The position numbers and the translations under genes were made by a program. The notes beneath the pieces are model-generated. The model saw nothing but the letters and a program-made list of their open reading frames with translations. It was not told the origin of the DNA and ran no database searches. Shown piece after piece: positions 51,422-60,185 of a DNA stretch of 64,000 nt (position 1 is the stretch's first letter; each line of letters opens with the position of its first letter). The DNA comes from Planctomycetota bacterium. GTDB lineage: Bacteria > Planctomycetota > UBA8742 > UBA2392. Location of the stretch: positions 1 through 64,000 of the forward strand of contig JAIOJA010000071.1 in the NCBI GenBank assembly GCA_019912315.1, given 5' to 3'.

Positions 51422-52309
51422 TCAGGCTCGGTCTTGCCGGGGTATTGGCTCGCCGCGAATCTTGCGCCCGTCTTTTACCAGCCGCCCGACCGGGTACTCC
51501 GGCTCGTGGTAGAAAAAGCACCGGGCGTTACGCTCAAGCACTTTGGGGTACAGCGCCTCGCGGGCCTCGTAACTGCCGCCGGCGTTGATGTCGTAGGCGC
51601 TGATCCAGGCCGTCGGCACGTGGCTGATGGTTGGCACCAGGTCACCGAAGAAAACCCCGTACTCACCGTTGCTTTCGAACCAGATCACCGCGTGGTTCTC
51701 GGTGTGTCCGCCCGTGAAGTCAAAGCTCACGCCGGGCACGATTTCACCGCCGCCCTTGATCGTGCGCAGCTGGCCGCGCTTTTCGATCGGCTTCAGCGAC
51801 TCGGGCGCGTAGCTGGCTTTGTGCAGATTGCTCGGGTTGGCGGCGATCTCCCACTCCCCTTTCTGCACAACGTACATGGCTTTGGGGAACGACGGAACGT
51901 ATTCGGCGCCATCCAGTTTGCACAGCCCGCCGGAATGGTCCCAGTGCAGGTGGGTGCAGGCGACCGTGTCTACACTTGACGGGTCAACACCCTGCGCCGC
52001 GACCAGCTCATCCAGTGTCGGGCCCGTGCGCTCGATGCCGTAGCGCTCATGCAGATCGGGCAAAATGGCCTGGCCTATGCCGCTTTCGACAACAAGGGTG
52101 TGCGTCGGAGTACGCACCAGCAGCGGGCGCATGGCCATGCGTACTCGATTCAGCCCGTCACCCGGAAGCTGTTTCTCCCACAGGGTTTTGGGCACGATTC
52201 CGTACATCGCGCCGCCGTCCAGTGAGAGCCAGCCGTCCAGCAGGCTGGTTACCTGAATGTCGCCGACGCGCGTGACGGGCGTGTCGGTGCAGTATTCGAC
52301 AGTCTTCAC
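51422..52309 (-). CDS. MBL-fold metallohydrolase
   Basis: The 295-residue enzyme has the metallo-beta-lactamase metal motif CTHLHWDHSGG near residue 135. The later ligands are His in FTGGHTENHA and Asp in FFGDLVP. The layout is that of lactonase-like or AttM-like hydrolases, but the substrate is unknown. It starts at GTG in a GTGA overlap with the ClC gene upstream, so the two are translationally coupled. The length is usual for the family. Confidence 0.9.
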   Translation of the reverse strand: MKTVEYCTDTPVTRVGDIQVTSLLDGWLSLDGGAMYGIVPKTLWEKQLPGDGLNRVRMAMRPLLVRTPTHTLVVESGIGQAILPDLHERYGIERTGPTLDELVAAQGVDPSSVDTVACTHLHWDHSGGLCKLDGAEYVPSFPKAMYVVQKGEWEIAANPSNLHKASYAPESLKPIEKRGQLRTIKGGGEIVPGVSFDFTGGHTENHAVIWFESNGEYGVFFGDLVPTISHVPTAWISAYDINAGGSYEAREALYPKVLERNARCFFYHEPEYPVGRLVKDGRKIRGEPIPRQDRA

Positions 52310-54300
52310 TTGTCCACCCTTTTCATGCGACCCGAAGGCATCGGGCGCGAAGTCTCGGCTTTGGCCATCTGGTCGTAATGCATAACGCGCCGGATGTACG
52401 CGTTATTCAACTGGCGCCGGCTGATCATGCCCATCAGGCGGCTTTCGTCCTCGTCCGCCACGACCGGCAACTCGTCATAGCTGGTGGTGGCGAATTTGTC
52501 CGCGACCTCGGCCAGCGTTTCGCGCGGATGCACCGTCAGCACTTCCTGGTGCGCGATGTCGGCCGCGACCAGTAGTTGCCATACTTCCGTCTCATCCAGT
52601 ACGGCGCGCACGTCATTCAGACTGAAAATGCCCGCAAAGCGCCCTGTGCGGTTCACAACGGGGTAGTAAGCCTGGCGCGAGCTTTTCATCGCGAGAATCT
52701 GTTGCAGGGACGTGCTTTCGTCTACGGTTTCGTAGCTGCGCAGATCCTCCAGAATCTCGGAGACCTTCATTTCCTTCAGCACGTTCACCGAGAAGTCGCC
52801 AAGGTGCGCGGGGCTTTCCTTGCGCGAACTCACTTGCGTCTCAAACAGCTTGTACTTGCGCGCCAGTATGAAGGTCACCGCGCAGGTCCACATGGCGGGC
52901 AGCAGCAGATGGTAGCTGCCAGTCAGTTCGCTGACGATCAGCACCGCGCTGATCGGCGCCTTTGCCACCCCGGCCCAGAAGCCCGCCATGCCCACCAGCG
53001 CGAACACCGCGATCACACTTGCCAGCCCGCGCCCTTCCGGCACCATGCCCGCCGGCAGCAACCCGTCCGGAAGCAGCGTGTAGAACATGATGCCCACGGC
53101 GGCGCCGACAGCCCCGCCGATCACCATGCTTGGCGCAAAGGTACCGCCGGCGCCGCCGCTGCCGATCGTCAGTGTGGACGTAAGAATCTTCGCCCCTGCC
53201 AGCAACAGCAGCACCCACCATATGCCTTCGCCGTTCAGAACCATGTTCAGGGCGGAGTAGCCGTCGCCCATGACCGCGAACAGGATGTGCTGGGGGTGCC
53301 CGTCCGTGCTGAAGGCCCCGGACAGGTAAAACACGCCAATCGTGATCAGCCCCGCCGCCCCCATTCCAACCATCGGGCGAATTGCCAGGGGCAGTCTGGC
53401 GGCAAGCTTGTGGACGATCTGGTCCGATTTCACCAGCAGAAAGCCGGAGAATGCAACCGCGACGCCCAGCGCGGTCAGCGGCAACAGCTCGAACGGATTG
53501 GCGAAAGTGTAATCCGCCGCGACTTTGCCGAACAGGCTGCCCCAGCCGAAGTTCAAACAGAACACGCAATAGCTTGTGACGCTTGCCAGCATACTCGGCA
53601 CCAGCACGTCCGGCTCGAACTCCGCGTCGCTGTACAGTACCTCGGCCGCCATGATGCCGCCGGCAAGCGGCGCCCGGAACATACCGCCGACGCCGGCCGC
53701 GATGCCCGCCGCCAGCAGAATGCGCCGTTCGCGCACGGTCAGGTTGAACTTGCGGGCAATCCAGCTTCCGATAATCGACCCCATCAGCGCGATAGGGCCT
53801 TCGCGCCCGGCCGACCCGCCGGCGCCAAGCGTGATGGTGCTGGCAACCAGTTTCTTCCAGAGGGAACCACGCGGAAACTCCCCGCGCTGGCTGTGAAAGC
53901 TATCGATTGCGCCGCTGGTGCCGCTGCGAATGTGGTCTTTGAACTTCCAGCGTAACAGCCCCACCAGCAGTCCGCCGAGGGCAGGAATCAGAACCAGCAG
54001 CCACACCTGCGGCCCGGAGACGATATCCGGCAGCCATTCGTTCATGCGCCCAAACCAGCCGCCCTTTGCGATCGCGCGGTCGGTTTCCTCGCTCATGCCG
54101 CCCAGCGAGCCGAACAGCAGATTGGCCATGAACTGGCTGGCGGTGAAGAACAGCACGCCGACGCAACCGACCAGCACGCCCAGCAGCGCCGCCAGCAGGG
54201 GGATGCGCCCCAGGGGGCGAATCGCGCGGGGCGCGACCCAGTCGCCGGCGTCAAACTTCACGCGTCCTGTCGGTCTGGCGGGTTGTGTTTCGGTGCTCAC
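52306..54300 (-). CDS. ClC-family chloride channel/antiporter with CBS pair
   Basis: The 664-residue protein has a ClC core (about 30-440) with the selectivity motifs GSAGREGPIALMG and GSGGAGGTFAPSMVIGG. The gating Glu in GREGP is present, and GGMFRAPLAGGIMAAEV lies in the core. The C-terminus (about 490-650) holds two CBS domains that may bind nucleotides. The gating glutamate suggests a proton-coupled exchanger. It is co-translated with the MBL hydrolase downstream. Its upstream region (54301-54480) holds the palindromic element. Confidence 0.93.
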   Translation of the reverse strand: MSTETQPARPTGRVKFDAGDWVAPRAIRPLGRIPLLAALLGVLVGCVGVLFFTASQFMANLLFGSLGGMSEETDRAIAKGGWFGRMNEWLPDIVSGPQVWLLVLIPALGGLLVGLLRWKFKDHIRSGTSGAIDSFHSQRGEFPRGSLWKKLVASTITLGAGGSAGREGPIALMGSIIGSWIARKFNLTVRERRILLAAGIAAGVGGMFRAPLAGGIMAAEVLYSDAEFEPDVLVPSMLASVTSYCVFCLNFGWGSLFGKVAADYTFANPFELLPLTALGVAVAFSGFLLVKSDQIVHKLAARLPLAIRPMVGMGAAGLITIGVFYLSGAFSTDGHPQHILFAVMGDGYSALNMVLNGEGIWWVLLLLAGAKILTSTLTIGSGGAGGTFAPSMVIGGAVGAAVGIMFYTLLPDGLLPAGMVPEGRGLASVIAVFALVGMAGFWAGVAKAPISAVLIVSELTGSYHLLLPAMWTCAVTFILARKYKLFETQVSSRKESPAHLGDFSVNVLKEMKVSEILEDLRSYETVDESTSLQQILAMKSSRQAYYPVVNRTGRFAGIFSLNDVRAVLDETEVWQLLVAADIAHQEVLTVHPRETLAEVADKFATTSYDELPVVADEDESRLMGMISRRQLNNAYIRRVMHYDQMAKAETSRPMPSGRMKRVDK

Positions 54301-54363
54301 GGCGGCTTCGGTCAGGGTCGCCCACGTTTTAGCGAATCGTATATGAAAACAAACCCCGTCGTT

Positions 54364-54475
54364 GTGGTGCGGGCTTCCGGCCTGCGTTGTGAACGGTGTT
54401 TTGGGGGCCGATCCAATAAGAAAGGCAGGCGTGCGCCTGCCTCACATACCGCGCAGGCCTGGAAGCCTGCACCAC
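54364..54475. repeat. 112-bp palindromic element with terminal inverted repeats
   Basis: The ends match as inverted repeats: GTGGTGCGGGCTTCCGGCC on the left against the complement of the last 24 bases, differing by two positions. In the middle lies AGGCAGGCG-TG-CGCCTGCCT (54423-54442), a perfect 9-bp stem. No coding capacity is present. It fills the gap between the ClC gene and the end of the lipoprotein gene. It looks like a small non-autonomous interspersed repeat and may also end transcription. Confidence 0.7.
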
Positions 54476-54480
54476 TTGCC

Positions 54481-55350
54481 CTAGCGTTCGTGGTAGACGA
54501 ACCAGTCCTGCAACAGTCCGTTCAGGAAGATGAACTCGGCGGTAACGACTGTCTCGTTGCCCCGCAGGTCTGTGTAGGTCATGAAGTACTGGTGGGTCTC
54601 ATAGGGACGGTGAATGATGATGTGGTCAGGCTGGCGCCCCTGGAACCATGCGAACAGCTCATTGCGGGAGCGGGCATACAGCAGATCCTCTGCGATCAGG
54701 TAGTCGCCGCTGCTGACCTTGCGGACGCCCTTGTAATCCGGGTCGCCGATCTTTTCACGGTGCGCAAGCTCTACATCGTTGAGGTCATCGCGGGCGTTTT
54801 CCGCCTGACGGCGGATTTCGTTTATGCCCATGCCCCGCTCGAGCACGGTGTCGAACTTGTCCATCAGGCGGGCTTCGAACTCCAGCAGGTCGCGCTCGCG
54901 TTCCTGCTGGGCCATCGCGTGGGCGTTCCAACTCACCAGTTGATCGCCGCGGAACAGCAGCCAGAAGTTGGTTCGGCTTTCCGTGTTGTAGCGGCTGTAG
55001 AAGAGCATCGTCGTGTCGCCCTTCCTGGTCGTTTCGTCCGGCGCCTCAATAATACGGCGCTTGGCCGCGTCAACGCTGATGCCGCGCGCCAGTCGGTTGT
55101 TCAGGTCAGCCCGGACGTCAATGCCGTTGCGGCGGATCCACTTGTCGCGCTCGAAATTATCCTCGATGTCCAGGAACGTCGTGCGCTCAAGGTCTGTCAT
55201 CACCTGCAAATAGCGGCTCCAGCGGCTCTTGGTCGGTGTTGACACCGAGCCGACAGTCTCCGGGCCGCGCCCGCGCACTTCGGGGCCGGACGAACACGCG
55301 CCGACCAGCAGCGCCAGAGAAGACAGAAACAGCAGGACGCGGATACGCAT
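54481..55350 (-). CDS. lipoprotein of unknown function
   Basis: The 289-residue protein is counted from the second Met, MRIRVLLFLSSLALLVGAC. This gives a perfect lipobox (LVGAC) at residue 19. The mature part is soluble and mixed helical, with charged stretches such as RTTFLDIEDNFERDKW and LMDKFDTVLERGMGINEIRRQ. A C-terminal beta region (HQYFMTYTDLRGNETVV) closes it. It is probably in the periplasmic leaflet or outer membrane. I recognise no family. The gene is preceded by the divergent gene at 55502. Confidence 0.75.
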   Translation of the reverse strand: MRIRVLLFLSSLALLVGACSSGPEVRGRGPETVGSVSTPTKSRWSRYLQVMTDLERTTFLDIEDNFERDKWIRRNGIDVRADLNNRLARGISVDAAKRRIIEAPDETTRKGDTTMLFYSRYNTESRTNFWLLFRGDQLVSWNAHAMAQQERERDLLEFEARLMDKFDTVLERGMGINEIRRQAENARDDLNDVELAHREKIGDPDYKGVRKVSSGDYLIAEDLLYARSRNELFAWFQGRQPDHIIIHRPYETHQYFMTYTDLRGNETVVTAEFIFLNGLLQDWFVYHER

Positions 55351-55501
55351 GCGTGTACACAGAAACAATGTCCGGGGGGTGCCTAAACTATAGCCGTGGG
55401 GTGTGGGGGTGCAAGGGCTTCACCACCACAGCTTTGTCACCGGGGCTTTTGCAGTTGTGGGCGCCAACTATAGTGAAATAAGCAGCGCCGAGGACATTTC
55501 G

Positions 55502-55987
55502 ATGGAAACCCGTTACCTGCCGGTCGGCACCCCCCTCATTGAGCAGGACGCCGAGTATCTCAGTCAGTTAATCGCCGCGCATGGCATTCCCTGCTGCCTT
55601 GCGCAGGCCCCGGACCACGAGCTCGCCGCCATCGGGCGTACGACCATCGTGACTGTGCAGCGCATGCACCAAGCATGGGCCCTCGAAATTCGCGCCAACG
55701 AGTTCGCCGAGCCCGGCGCGGAAGGCGAGGTCAACGTCGAGACCATTGAGAAAAAGGCCCATAAACGCCCGCTCATGCGCACGTTGTTTCTGGGCGCGGC
55801 CGGAACGATGATGGGGCTGCGCGTCGGCGTCAAGTTGCGTGGCGGCGCGTGGGGGACGCTGCTGGTGGGGGGTGCCATGGGTTTGCTGGCCATGCTTGCC
55901 AGCGTGATGTTCGGGGGCGGCGAGCGCAATCAATCGCCCGAAGACAGCCAGGTCAGCGAAACCGTTGACGAGCCCGAAAAAAAGTAG
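55502..55987 (+). CDS. small protein with DUF2007-like start and C-terminal membrane segments
   Basis: The 161-residue protein starts at the Met with GAGG about eight bases upstream. The first 70 residues (LPVGTPLIEQDAEYLSQLIAAHGIPCCLAQ) resemble DUF2007, a small domain thought to act in signalling. Two hydrophobic segments follow (about 99-117 and 121-140), and the C-terminus is acidic. It converges with the anti-sigma gene. A membrane-tethered sensory role is possible but unproven. Confidence 0.65.
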   Translation: METRYLPVGTPLIEQDAEYLSQLIAAHGIPCCLAQAPDHELAAIGRTTIVTVQRMHQAWALEIRANEFAEPGAEGEVNVETIEKKAHKRPLMRTLFLGAAGTMMGLRVGVKLRGGAWGTLLVGGAMGLLAMLASVMFGGGERNQSPEDSQVSETVDEPEKK

Positions 55988-55995
55988 CCAGCGAT

Positions 55996-56895
55996 CTAGC
56001 GTAGCCTGAGATCGAGTTGTCTGCCGTTCCGGAACACCTTTACATTGAGCATGGCGGGGTCGCGACTCCAGCCCAGTGCGTTGGCAAGGTCGTTGTAGCT
56101 GCCGATCGCCGCGCCGTTGACTTCCACAACGACGTCGTCGGCGCGCAGATCGAGGCGTGAGGCGAGCGTCCTGACCGGCGTCTCGCCCTTCAGCAGTGTC
56201 GAAATGACTTCGTCAACGCGCAGGGCGGCGCCGTCCGCGAGCCCCAGCATACGGGCTTCGGCCGGCGGCAACGGACTGAACAGCGCCCCGAATTCGAGGA
56301 AGGCTCCGGGATCGCCGCCGAAATCGCTGAATTGCGCGGCCCGCTGCTGCGGGTCGCTTTCGACTTTCGCACGCAGCTCGGCGCCCCGTGAGAGAGCGCC
56401 GCTTGCTGAGATTCGCGCCTCGAATATTCCGATGGTAGTCACGCGAGCCTCGAAGCCATTCGCGCCGATCAACTTGTCGCCAACGCGCAAGCCGTCCTTG
56501 GCGCCCGCGTCGATCAATAGCCCGTCGCCGCTGGTTCCGCGCACGTAGGCGACGATTTCCGGAAAGCCCTGCTCGCGGCGGATGTCCAGCTGGGTCCCGC
56601 GCGGGGCATCGTCATCAACACGCGCGACCGGTGGGGGCGAAGTTTCAGGCTGCACCGGCTTGTTGCCGCCGTCGATGATGAAAAGAGTGATCACAACCGC
56701 AGCAGCCGCGCCGATCAGCGGCGCAAGCCAGCGCAAGGGGATGACCTTGCCCTCTGGCTGACGGGCTTGCAGGCGCGCCAGCACAGCGTCGGCCCCGGCG
56801 CGGGAATCGACGGGCGGCGGCGCGTGCTTCTGGAGCAGCGCGACCATTTCGCGCCCTTCATGCGTATGGTCAAAGTTTTCGAGATCGTCGCTCAT
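55996..56895 (-). CDS. anti-sigma-factor-like membrane protein with PDZ-like domain
   Basis: The 299-residue protein overlaps its ECF sigma gene by four bases. Residues 1-50 form the cytosolic acidic helix typical of anti-sigma interaction (DDLENFDHTHEGREMVALLQKHAPP). One membrane segment follows (about 56-76). The periplasmic part contains beta stretches and a PDZ-like module near the C-terminus (LASRLDLRADDVVVEVNGAAIGSYNDL). This suggests that the sensor part is released or sensed by a periplasmic protease system. The zinc-type HxxxCxxC anti-sigma motif is absent. Confidence 0.8.
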   Translation of the reverse strand: MSDDLENFDHTHEGREMVALLQKHAPPPVDSRAGADAVLARLQARQPEGKVIPLRWLAPLIGAAAAVVITLFIIDGGNKPVQPETSPPPVARVDDDAPRGTQLDIRREQGFPEIVAYVRGTSGDGLLIDAGAKDGLRVGDKLIGANGFEARVTTIGIFEARISASGALSRGAELRAKVESDPQQRAAQFSDFGGDPGAFLEFGALFSPLPPAEARMLGLADGAALRVDEVISTLLKGETPVRTLASRLDLRADDVVVEVNGAAIGSYNDLANALGWSRDPAMLNVKVFRNGRQLDLRLR

Positions 56896-57551
56896 GCCGT
56901 TTCGTTTTTCGCGTCATAGCCTTCGCGCAGGCGTTTGAGGGCGCGGCAGACTCGCTGGTACAGCGCCGCGGCGCTGACACCCGTTCGCTTCGCCATTTCC
57001 TCGTATTCGAGTTCTTCCCAGTACCGCATCAGCAACGCCTCGCGCATGTCGTCCGGCAGCTCGTTGAGGGCTGCCATCAACTCGGCCTTTTCTTCGTCGG
57101 CCACCATGGGCAGGTGCGGTGCGTCATCCTCATTCACGGTTTCGGGCACGTTTTCGACCCTGACCATGCGCCTGTGTTTGCGTATGTGTTTCAGCGCTGT
57201 GTCCCGCGCGATCCGCCAGACCCAACCTGTGAAGGCTGCGGGCTCACGCAGTTTTTCGAGCTTCTGAAACACCTGGACGAACGTTTCCTGCGCCATTTCC
57301 TCCGCGTCGCCGGCATTGCCAAGCACGGCATAGGCGCTGGCGAAGGCGGCCCGGAAGTGGCGCTGTACCAACTCACCGAATGCCGCTTGGTCGCCCCGCT
57401 TGGCCGCGATGATCAAAGCCTCGTCGTCGGGTGCGCCGGTCACGTTTGTCCGTTTAGAAGTTTCATTGGCAATTGGCTTCTGACGGGGATTCCCCGAAAT
57501 TCTTCGGCCGGGCTGCAGGGGCCATGCAAGGCTGATTTCAGGGCTGCTCAT
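56892..57551 (-). CDS. ECF-type RNA polymerase sigma factor
   Basis: The protein has 219 residues when started at the Met at 57551. A GTG at 57443 would remove a 36-residue N-terminal extension not typical of the family, and the start is unsure. Region 2 spans about residues 50-120, with YAVLGNAGDAEEMAQETFVQVFQ and WVWRIARDTALKHIRKH. Region 4 follows, with LPDDMREALLMRYWEELEYEEMAKRTGVS. This pair probably controls a surface-stress regulon. The stop overlaps the anti-sigma start, a common arrangement. Usual length is 170-200. Confidence 0.92.
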   Translation of the reverse strand: MSSPEISLAWPLQPGRRISGNPRQKPIANETSKRTNVTGAPDDEALIIAAKRGDQAAFGELVQRHFRAAFASAYAVLGNAGDAEEMAQETFVQVFQKLEKLREPAAFTGWVWRIARDTALKHIRKHRRMVRVENVPETVNEDDAPHLPMVADEEKAELMAALNELPDDMREALLMRYWEELEYEEMAKRTGVSAAALYQRVCRALKRLREGYDAKNETA

Positions 57552-57627
57552 GCCCTTCTAACGTCTGAATCGCCGGTTGGTTCTGTCGCCTCTGCCATCC
57601 GTGCCGCGCCAACACTATGCTGAGCCG

Positions 57628-58119
57628 ATGCCCGATAGGAAAGACAAGGCCGCCGAGATGCTGCGTTTAAAACGCGCCGGGCGCTGGTATGAACAGGGCG
57701 TGCACTTCCGTTGCCAGGCGCCGGAGTGCAGCCAGTGTTGCAGCGGGCAGCGCGGGGAAGGCTACGTGTGGCTGAGTGCCGAGGAGATGCAGAACATCGC
57801 CAGCTTCCTGGATATGGAGTTCGAGAAGTTCACCCGGCGCTACATACGGCAGATTGACTACGCCTACAGCCTGATCGAGAAACCGAACAAGGACTGCGTG
57901 TTTCTCGAAAATGGCGGTTGCAGCATTTATGACGTGCGCCCGACCCAATGCAGGACATATCCGTTCTGGCCTGACATCATGCGCGCGCCGGAAGTCTGGC
58001 ATCGCGAGGCCGAACAGTGCCCGGGCATCGGCGTTGAAGACGCGCCGGTCAGCGCCGAAGAGATTGACGAGCAGTTGGAGATTGACCGCGCGGGTCGCCG
58101 CCGCGCCGGGATTGAATAA
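57628..58119 (+). CDS. YkgJ family cysteine-cluster protein
   Basis: The 163-residue protein is counted from MPDRKDKAAEML. Cys cluster: FRCQAPECSQCCSG early, then DCVFLENGGCSIYDVRPTQCRTYPFWP, the hallmark of YkgJ/zinc- or iron-chelating domain proteins. This family is widespread in planctomycetes and proteobacteria and probably binds a metal cluster. The gene is four bases before the maf start, suggesting co-transcription. Function of the family is unknown. Confidence 0.92.
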   Translation: MPDRKDKAAEMLRLKRAGRWYEQGVHFRCQAPECSQCCSGQRGEGYVWLSAEEMQNIASFLDMEFEKFTRRYIRQIDYAYSLIEKPNKDCVFLENGGCSIYDVRPTQCRTYPFWPDIMRAPEVWHREAEQCPGIGVEDAPVSAEEIDEQLEIDRAGRRRAGIE

Positions 58120-58123
58120 CGAG

Positions 58124-58714
58124 ATGAACACCATGCCTTTGCTTGTGCGACCAATTGTGTTGGGCTCGGGATCCAAGTACCGGGCGGATTTGCTGCGCGA
58201 TGCCGGCGTAGAGTTTCGTGTCGTCGTCAGTGACATTGACGAATCCCTGCAACCCGTGACGGCACCCGAGACTTACGCGCGCGCGCTGGCGACGCGCAAA
58301 GCCCAGGCGGTCGCCCAGAAGGTTGAGCGCGGGGCGCTGGTGATCGGCGCGGACACCATCTGCGCCGTCGAGGGCGAGATTGTTGGCAAACCTGCGGACG
58401 CCGCAGACGCGCGGCGCATGATCGCGCGTTCGTGCGCGGTTGGCTTGCAGCAGGTGATCACGGGTGTATGCGTGTTCGATACAGACACGATGGAGTCGAT
58501 CGCGTTTGCGGAAACCAGTCTGGTGGACATGCTGCCGGCAACCGAGCAGCAGATCGAGGAATACGTCGCCAGCGGCGAGCCCATGGGCAAATGCGGCGCC
58601 CTGTGCATTGAAAGCGGCAAAAGTTTCGTCAAGGAATACCGAGGCAGCTACGCCAACATCATGGGGCTACCCATTGAGCGCCTGCTGTTGCTCCTGTTCA
58701 AGCTGGATGTCTAA
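58124..58714 (+). CDS. maf: Maf-like nucleotide pyrophosphatase
   Basis: The 196-residue protein belongs to the Maf/ITPase-like fold, which removes non-canonical nucleotides. The signature LGSGSKYRADLLRDAGVEF opens the domain, with the GADTICAVEGEIVGKP catalytic motif near residue 75. The longer frame upstream is a shadow of the preceding gene. It begins four bases after the YkgJ stop. The Met at 58133 is a second possible start. Confidence 0.92.
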   Translation: MNTMPLLVRPIVLGSGSKYRADLLRDAGVEFRVVVSDIDESLQPVTAPETYARALATRKAQAVAQKVERGALVIGADTICAVEGEIVGKPADAADARRMIARSCAVGLQQVITGVCVFDTDTMESIAFAETSLVDMLPATEQQIEEYVASGEPMGKCGALCIESGKSFVKEYRGSYANIMGLPIERLLLLLFKLDV

Positions 58715-58742
58715 GCGATCCGACACTTGCGCCGGGTCGCTT
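58713..58742. terminator. hairpin between maf and convergent dedA
   Basis: AAGCGATCCG and CGGGTCGCTT pair over a 10-nt loop with one G-U pair. The stem overlaps the first bases of both stop regions and could serve both genes. Confidence 0.5.
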
Positions 58743-59568
58743 AGCCACGCGACACGTCTGAGTCGCCGGGCGGCGTAATGATCCCGGACGGCGAGGGATT
58801 GCGTGAGGAAAGGCGAATCTCCGCTTCGATTTGCTCCGCGTCGCGCCGGGCGCGCTTCTTTGCCCGCAGCTTCACCACAATCAGAAAGATCACGACGGCC
58901 GCCACGCCGCCCGCCAGCAGCCCGCCGCCCACGTTGCGAGAGGCCGAATCCAGCCACTCGCGACCGTAGATCGCCGCCAGTGCGCCCAGCGTAAGCCAGA
59001 TCGGAATGCTTATGAAGCAACCCAGGAAGTCGAACAGCAGGAACTTGGGCAGTGGCATGCGCATCGTGCCGGCGCTGAAGAATGTCACGAAGCGCACGCC
59101 GGCAACCTGGCGCCCTAGAAACACCGTCCAGTTGCCGTAATTGTCGAACCAGCCCTGCACGCGCCTCATGCGCTTTTCCGTCAATATCTTGCGCATGAAC
59201 TTGAAACGGTCCCGTATGCCGAAGCCGAATTTGCGCCCCAGAAACCAGGCACCCGAATCGCCAACCAGGTTCGCCAGAGTGCAGGCGAAAAACGCCCCCA
59301 CAAAGTAAAACCACACGAACTCATCGCCGCCCTGCTTGTAGGCGCTGAAGCCTGCAAGCGTCAGCCAGATGTCCTCAGGGGTCGGCAGCCCGATGCCCGT
59401 GGCCGCCAGAATCAGCATGATCACCGGCCAGATCGTGCTTGCGTGCTCGCGGTTCCAGGCGGGATCAAACAGGGTTGCGTACAGGGCCTCGAGCCAGCCA
59501 GCCTGCCCGAGGAACTCGTTCAGAGCCTCTGAGGTGGTGGTCAGCAGAGTATGCAGCAGCGGCAGCAA
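58741..59568 (-). CDS. DedA/SNARE-associated (VTT) membrane protein
   Basis: The 275-residue protein starts at TTG; no ATG is available in frame, so the start is unsure. PTPEDIWLTLAGFSAYKQGG is the N-terminal hallmark of DedA. The second half has GNWTVFLGRQVAGVRFVTFFSAGTMRMP, with the key Arg residues of the half-transporter. Four to five membrane segments and a charged C-terminus follow. DedA proteins recycle undecaprenyl phosphate or flip lipids. No functional context is given by neighbours. Confidence 0.88.
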   Translation of the reverse strand: MLPLLHTLLTTTSEALNEFLGQAGWLEALYATLFDPAWNREHASTIWPVIMLILAATGIGLPTPEDIWLTLAGFSAYKQGGDEFVWFYFVGAFFACTLANLVGDSGAWFLGRKFGFGIRDRFKFMRKILTEKRMRRVQGWFDNYGNWTVFLGRQVAGVRFVTFFSAGTMRMPLPKFLLFDFLGCFISIPIWLTLGALAAIYGREWLDSASRNVGGGLLAGGVAAVVIFLIVVKLRAKKRARRDAEQIEAEIRLSSRNPSPSGIITPPGDSDVSRG

Positions 59569-59642
59569 GACGGCGTGTCCCCGGTCAGCGGCAGTGGCAC
59601 TATGCCAGCGCGAGGCGGCAGACGCACCAGTGCGCTCTGTGA

Positions 59643-60071
59643 CTAATCATGTTCCTCGGGGGGCAGGTCGGCGCACAGGGTGCCGATTGCCGTCAACCAG
59701 CTTCCGCCGCGATAGTCCGTGGCCGTCTGGGGCAGGTTCAGGCGCACGCCCACGGTTGGCTCGGCATCCAGCTTGATGACCTGATGGTCCATGCTGTCCC
59801 AGGTGCGTCCGGTAGCTTTGATGGTGTCGCCGGCGTCATCGGGCTTCTCTATGTGGAAAGTGGGCTCGCCGGGGTTGGCGTACTCGACCTTGCCACTGGC
59901 TTCGATGGTAAGGGCGACGGGGTAGCTCTGGCCCTCGACAAGCAGTCCGTCGGCAAGGGTTGCGTCGGCGTAACACTTGGCATGGTAAGTGTTTCCGTTG
60001 AGGCGGAAAGTCAAGTTGCCGGGCTTGTCAGTCCTGGCGGTGTAATGCACGATTTCGACAGTGTGTACCAT
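59643..60071 (-). CDS. hypothetical soluble beta-rich protein
   Basis: The 142-residue protein starts at MVHTVEIVHYTARTDKPGN; GAGG lies seven bases upstream and the longer frame is discarded. The sequence is beta-rich with many Asp/Gly turns, for example NTYHAKCYADATLADGLLVEG, and a single Cys. No signal peptide is present, so it is probably cytosolic. I recognise no family. It is divergent from the double-PDZ protein gene. Confidence 0.65.
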   Translation of the reverse strand: MVHTVEIVHYTARTDKPGNLTFRLNGNTYHAKCYADATLADGLLVEGQSYPVALTIEASGKVEYANPGEPTFHIEKPDDAGDTIKATGRTWDSMDHQVIKLDAEPTVGVRLNLPQTATDYRGGSWLTAIGTLCADLPPEEHD

Positions 60072-60185
60072 TGGATGACCTCGCGGCAGAGTCTGCCAAA
60101 GGGTGTGGACAAGTCCAGCCAAACCGTTCGCGCAACGGGACGTTCATCCGTATAGTTAACGGTTCAATATCTTACGGAGCCTCGA

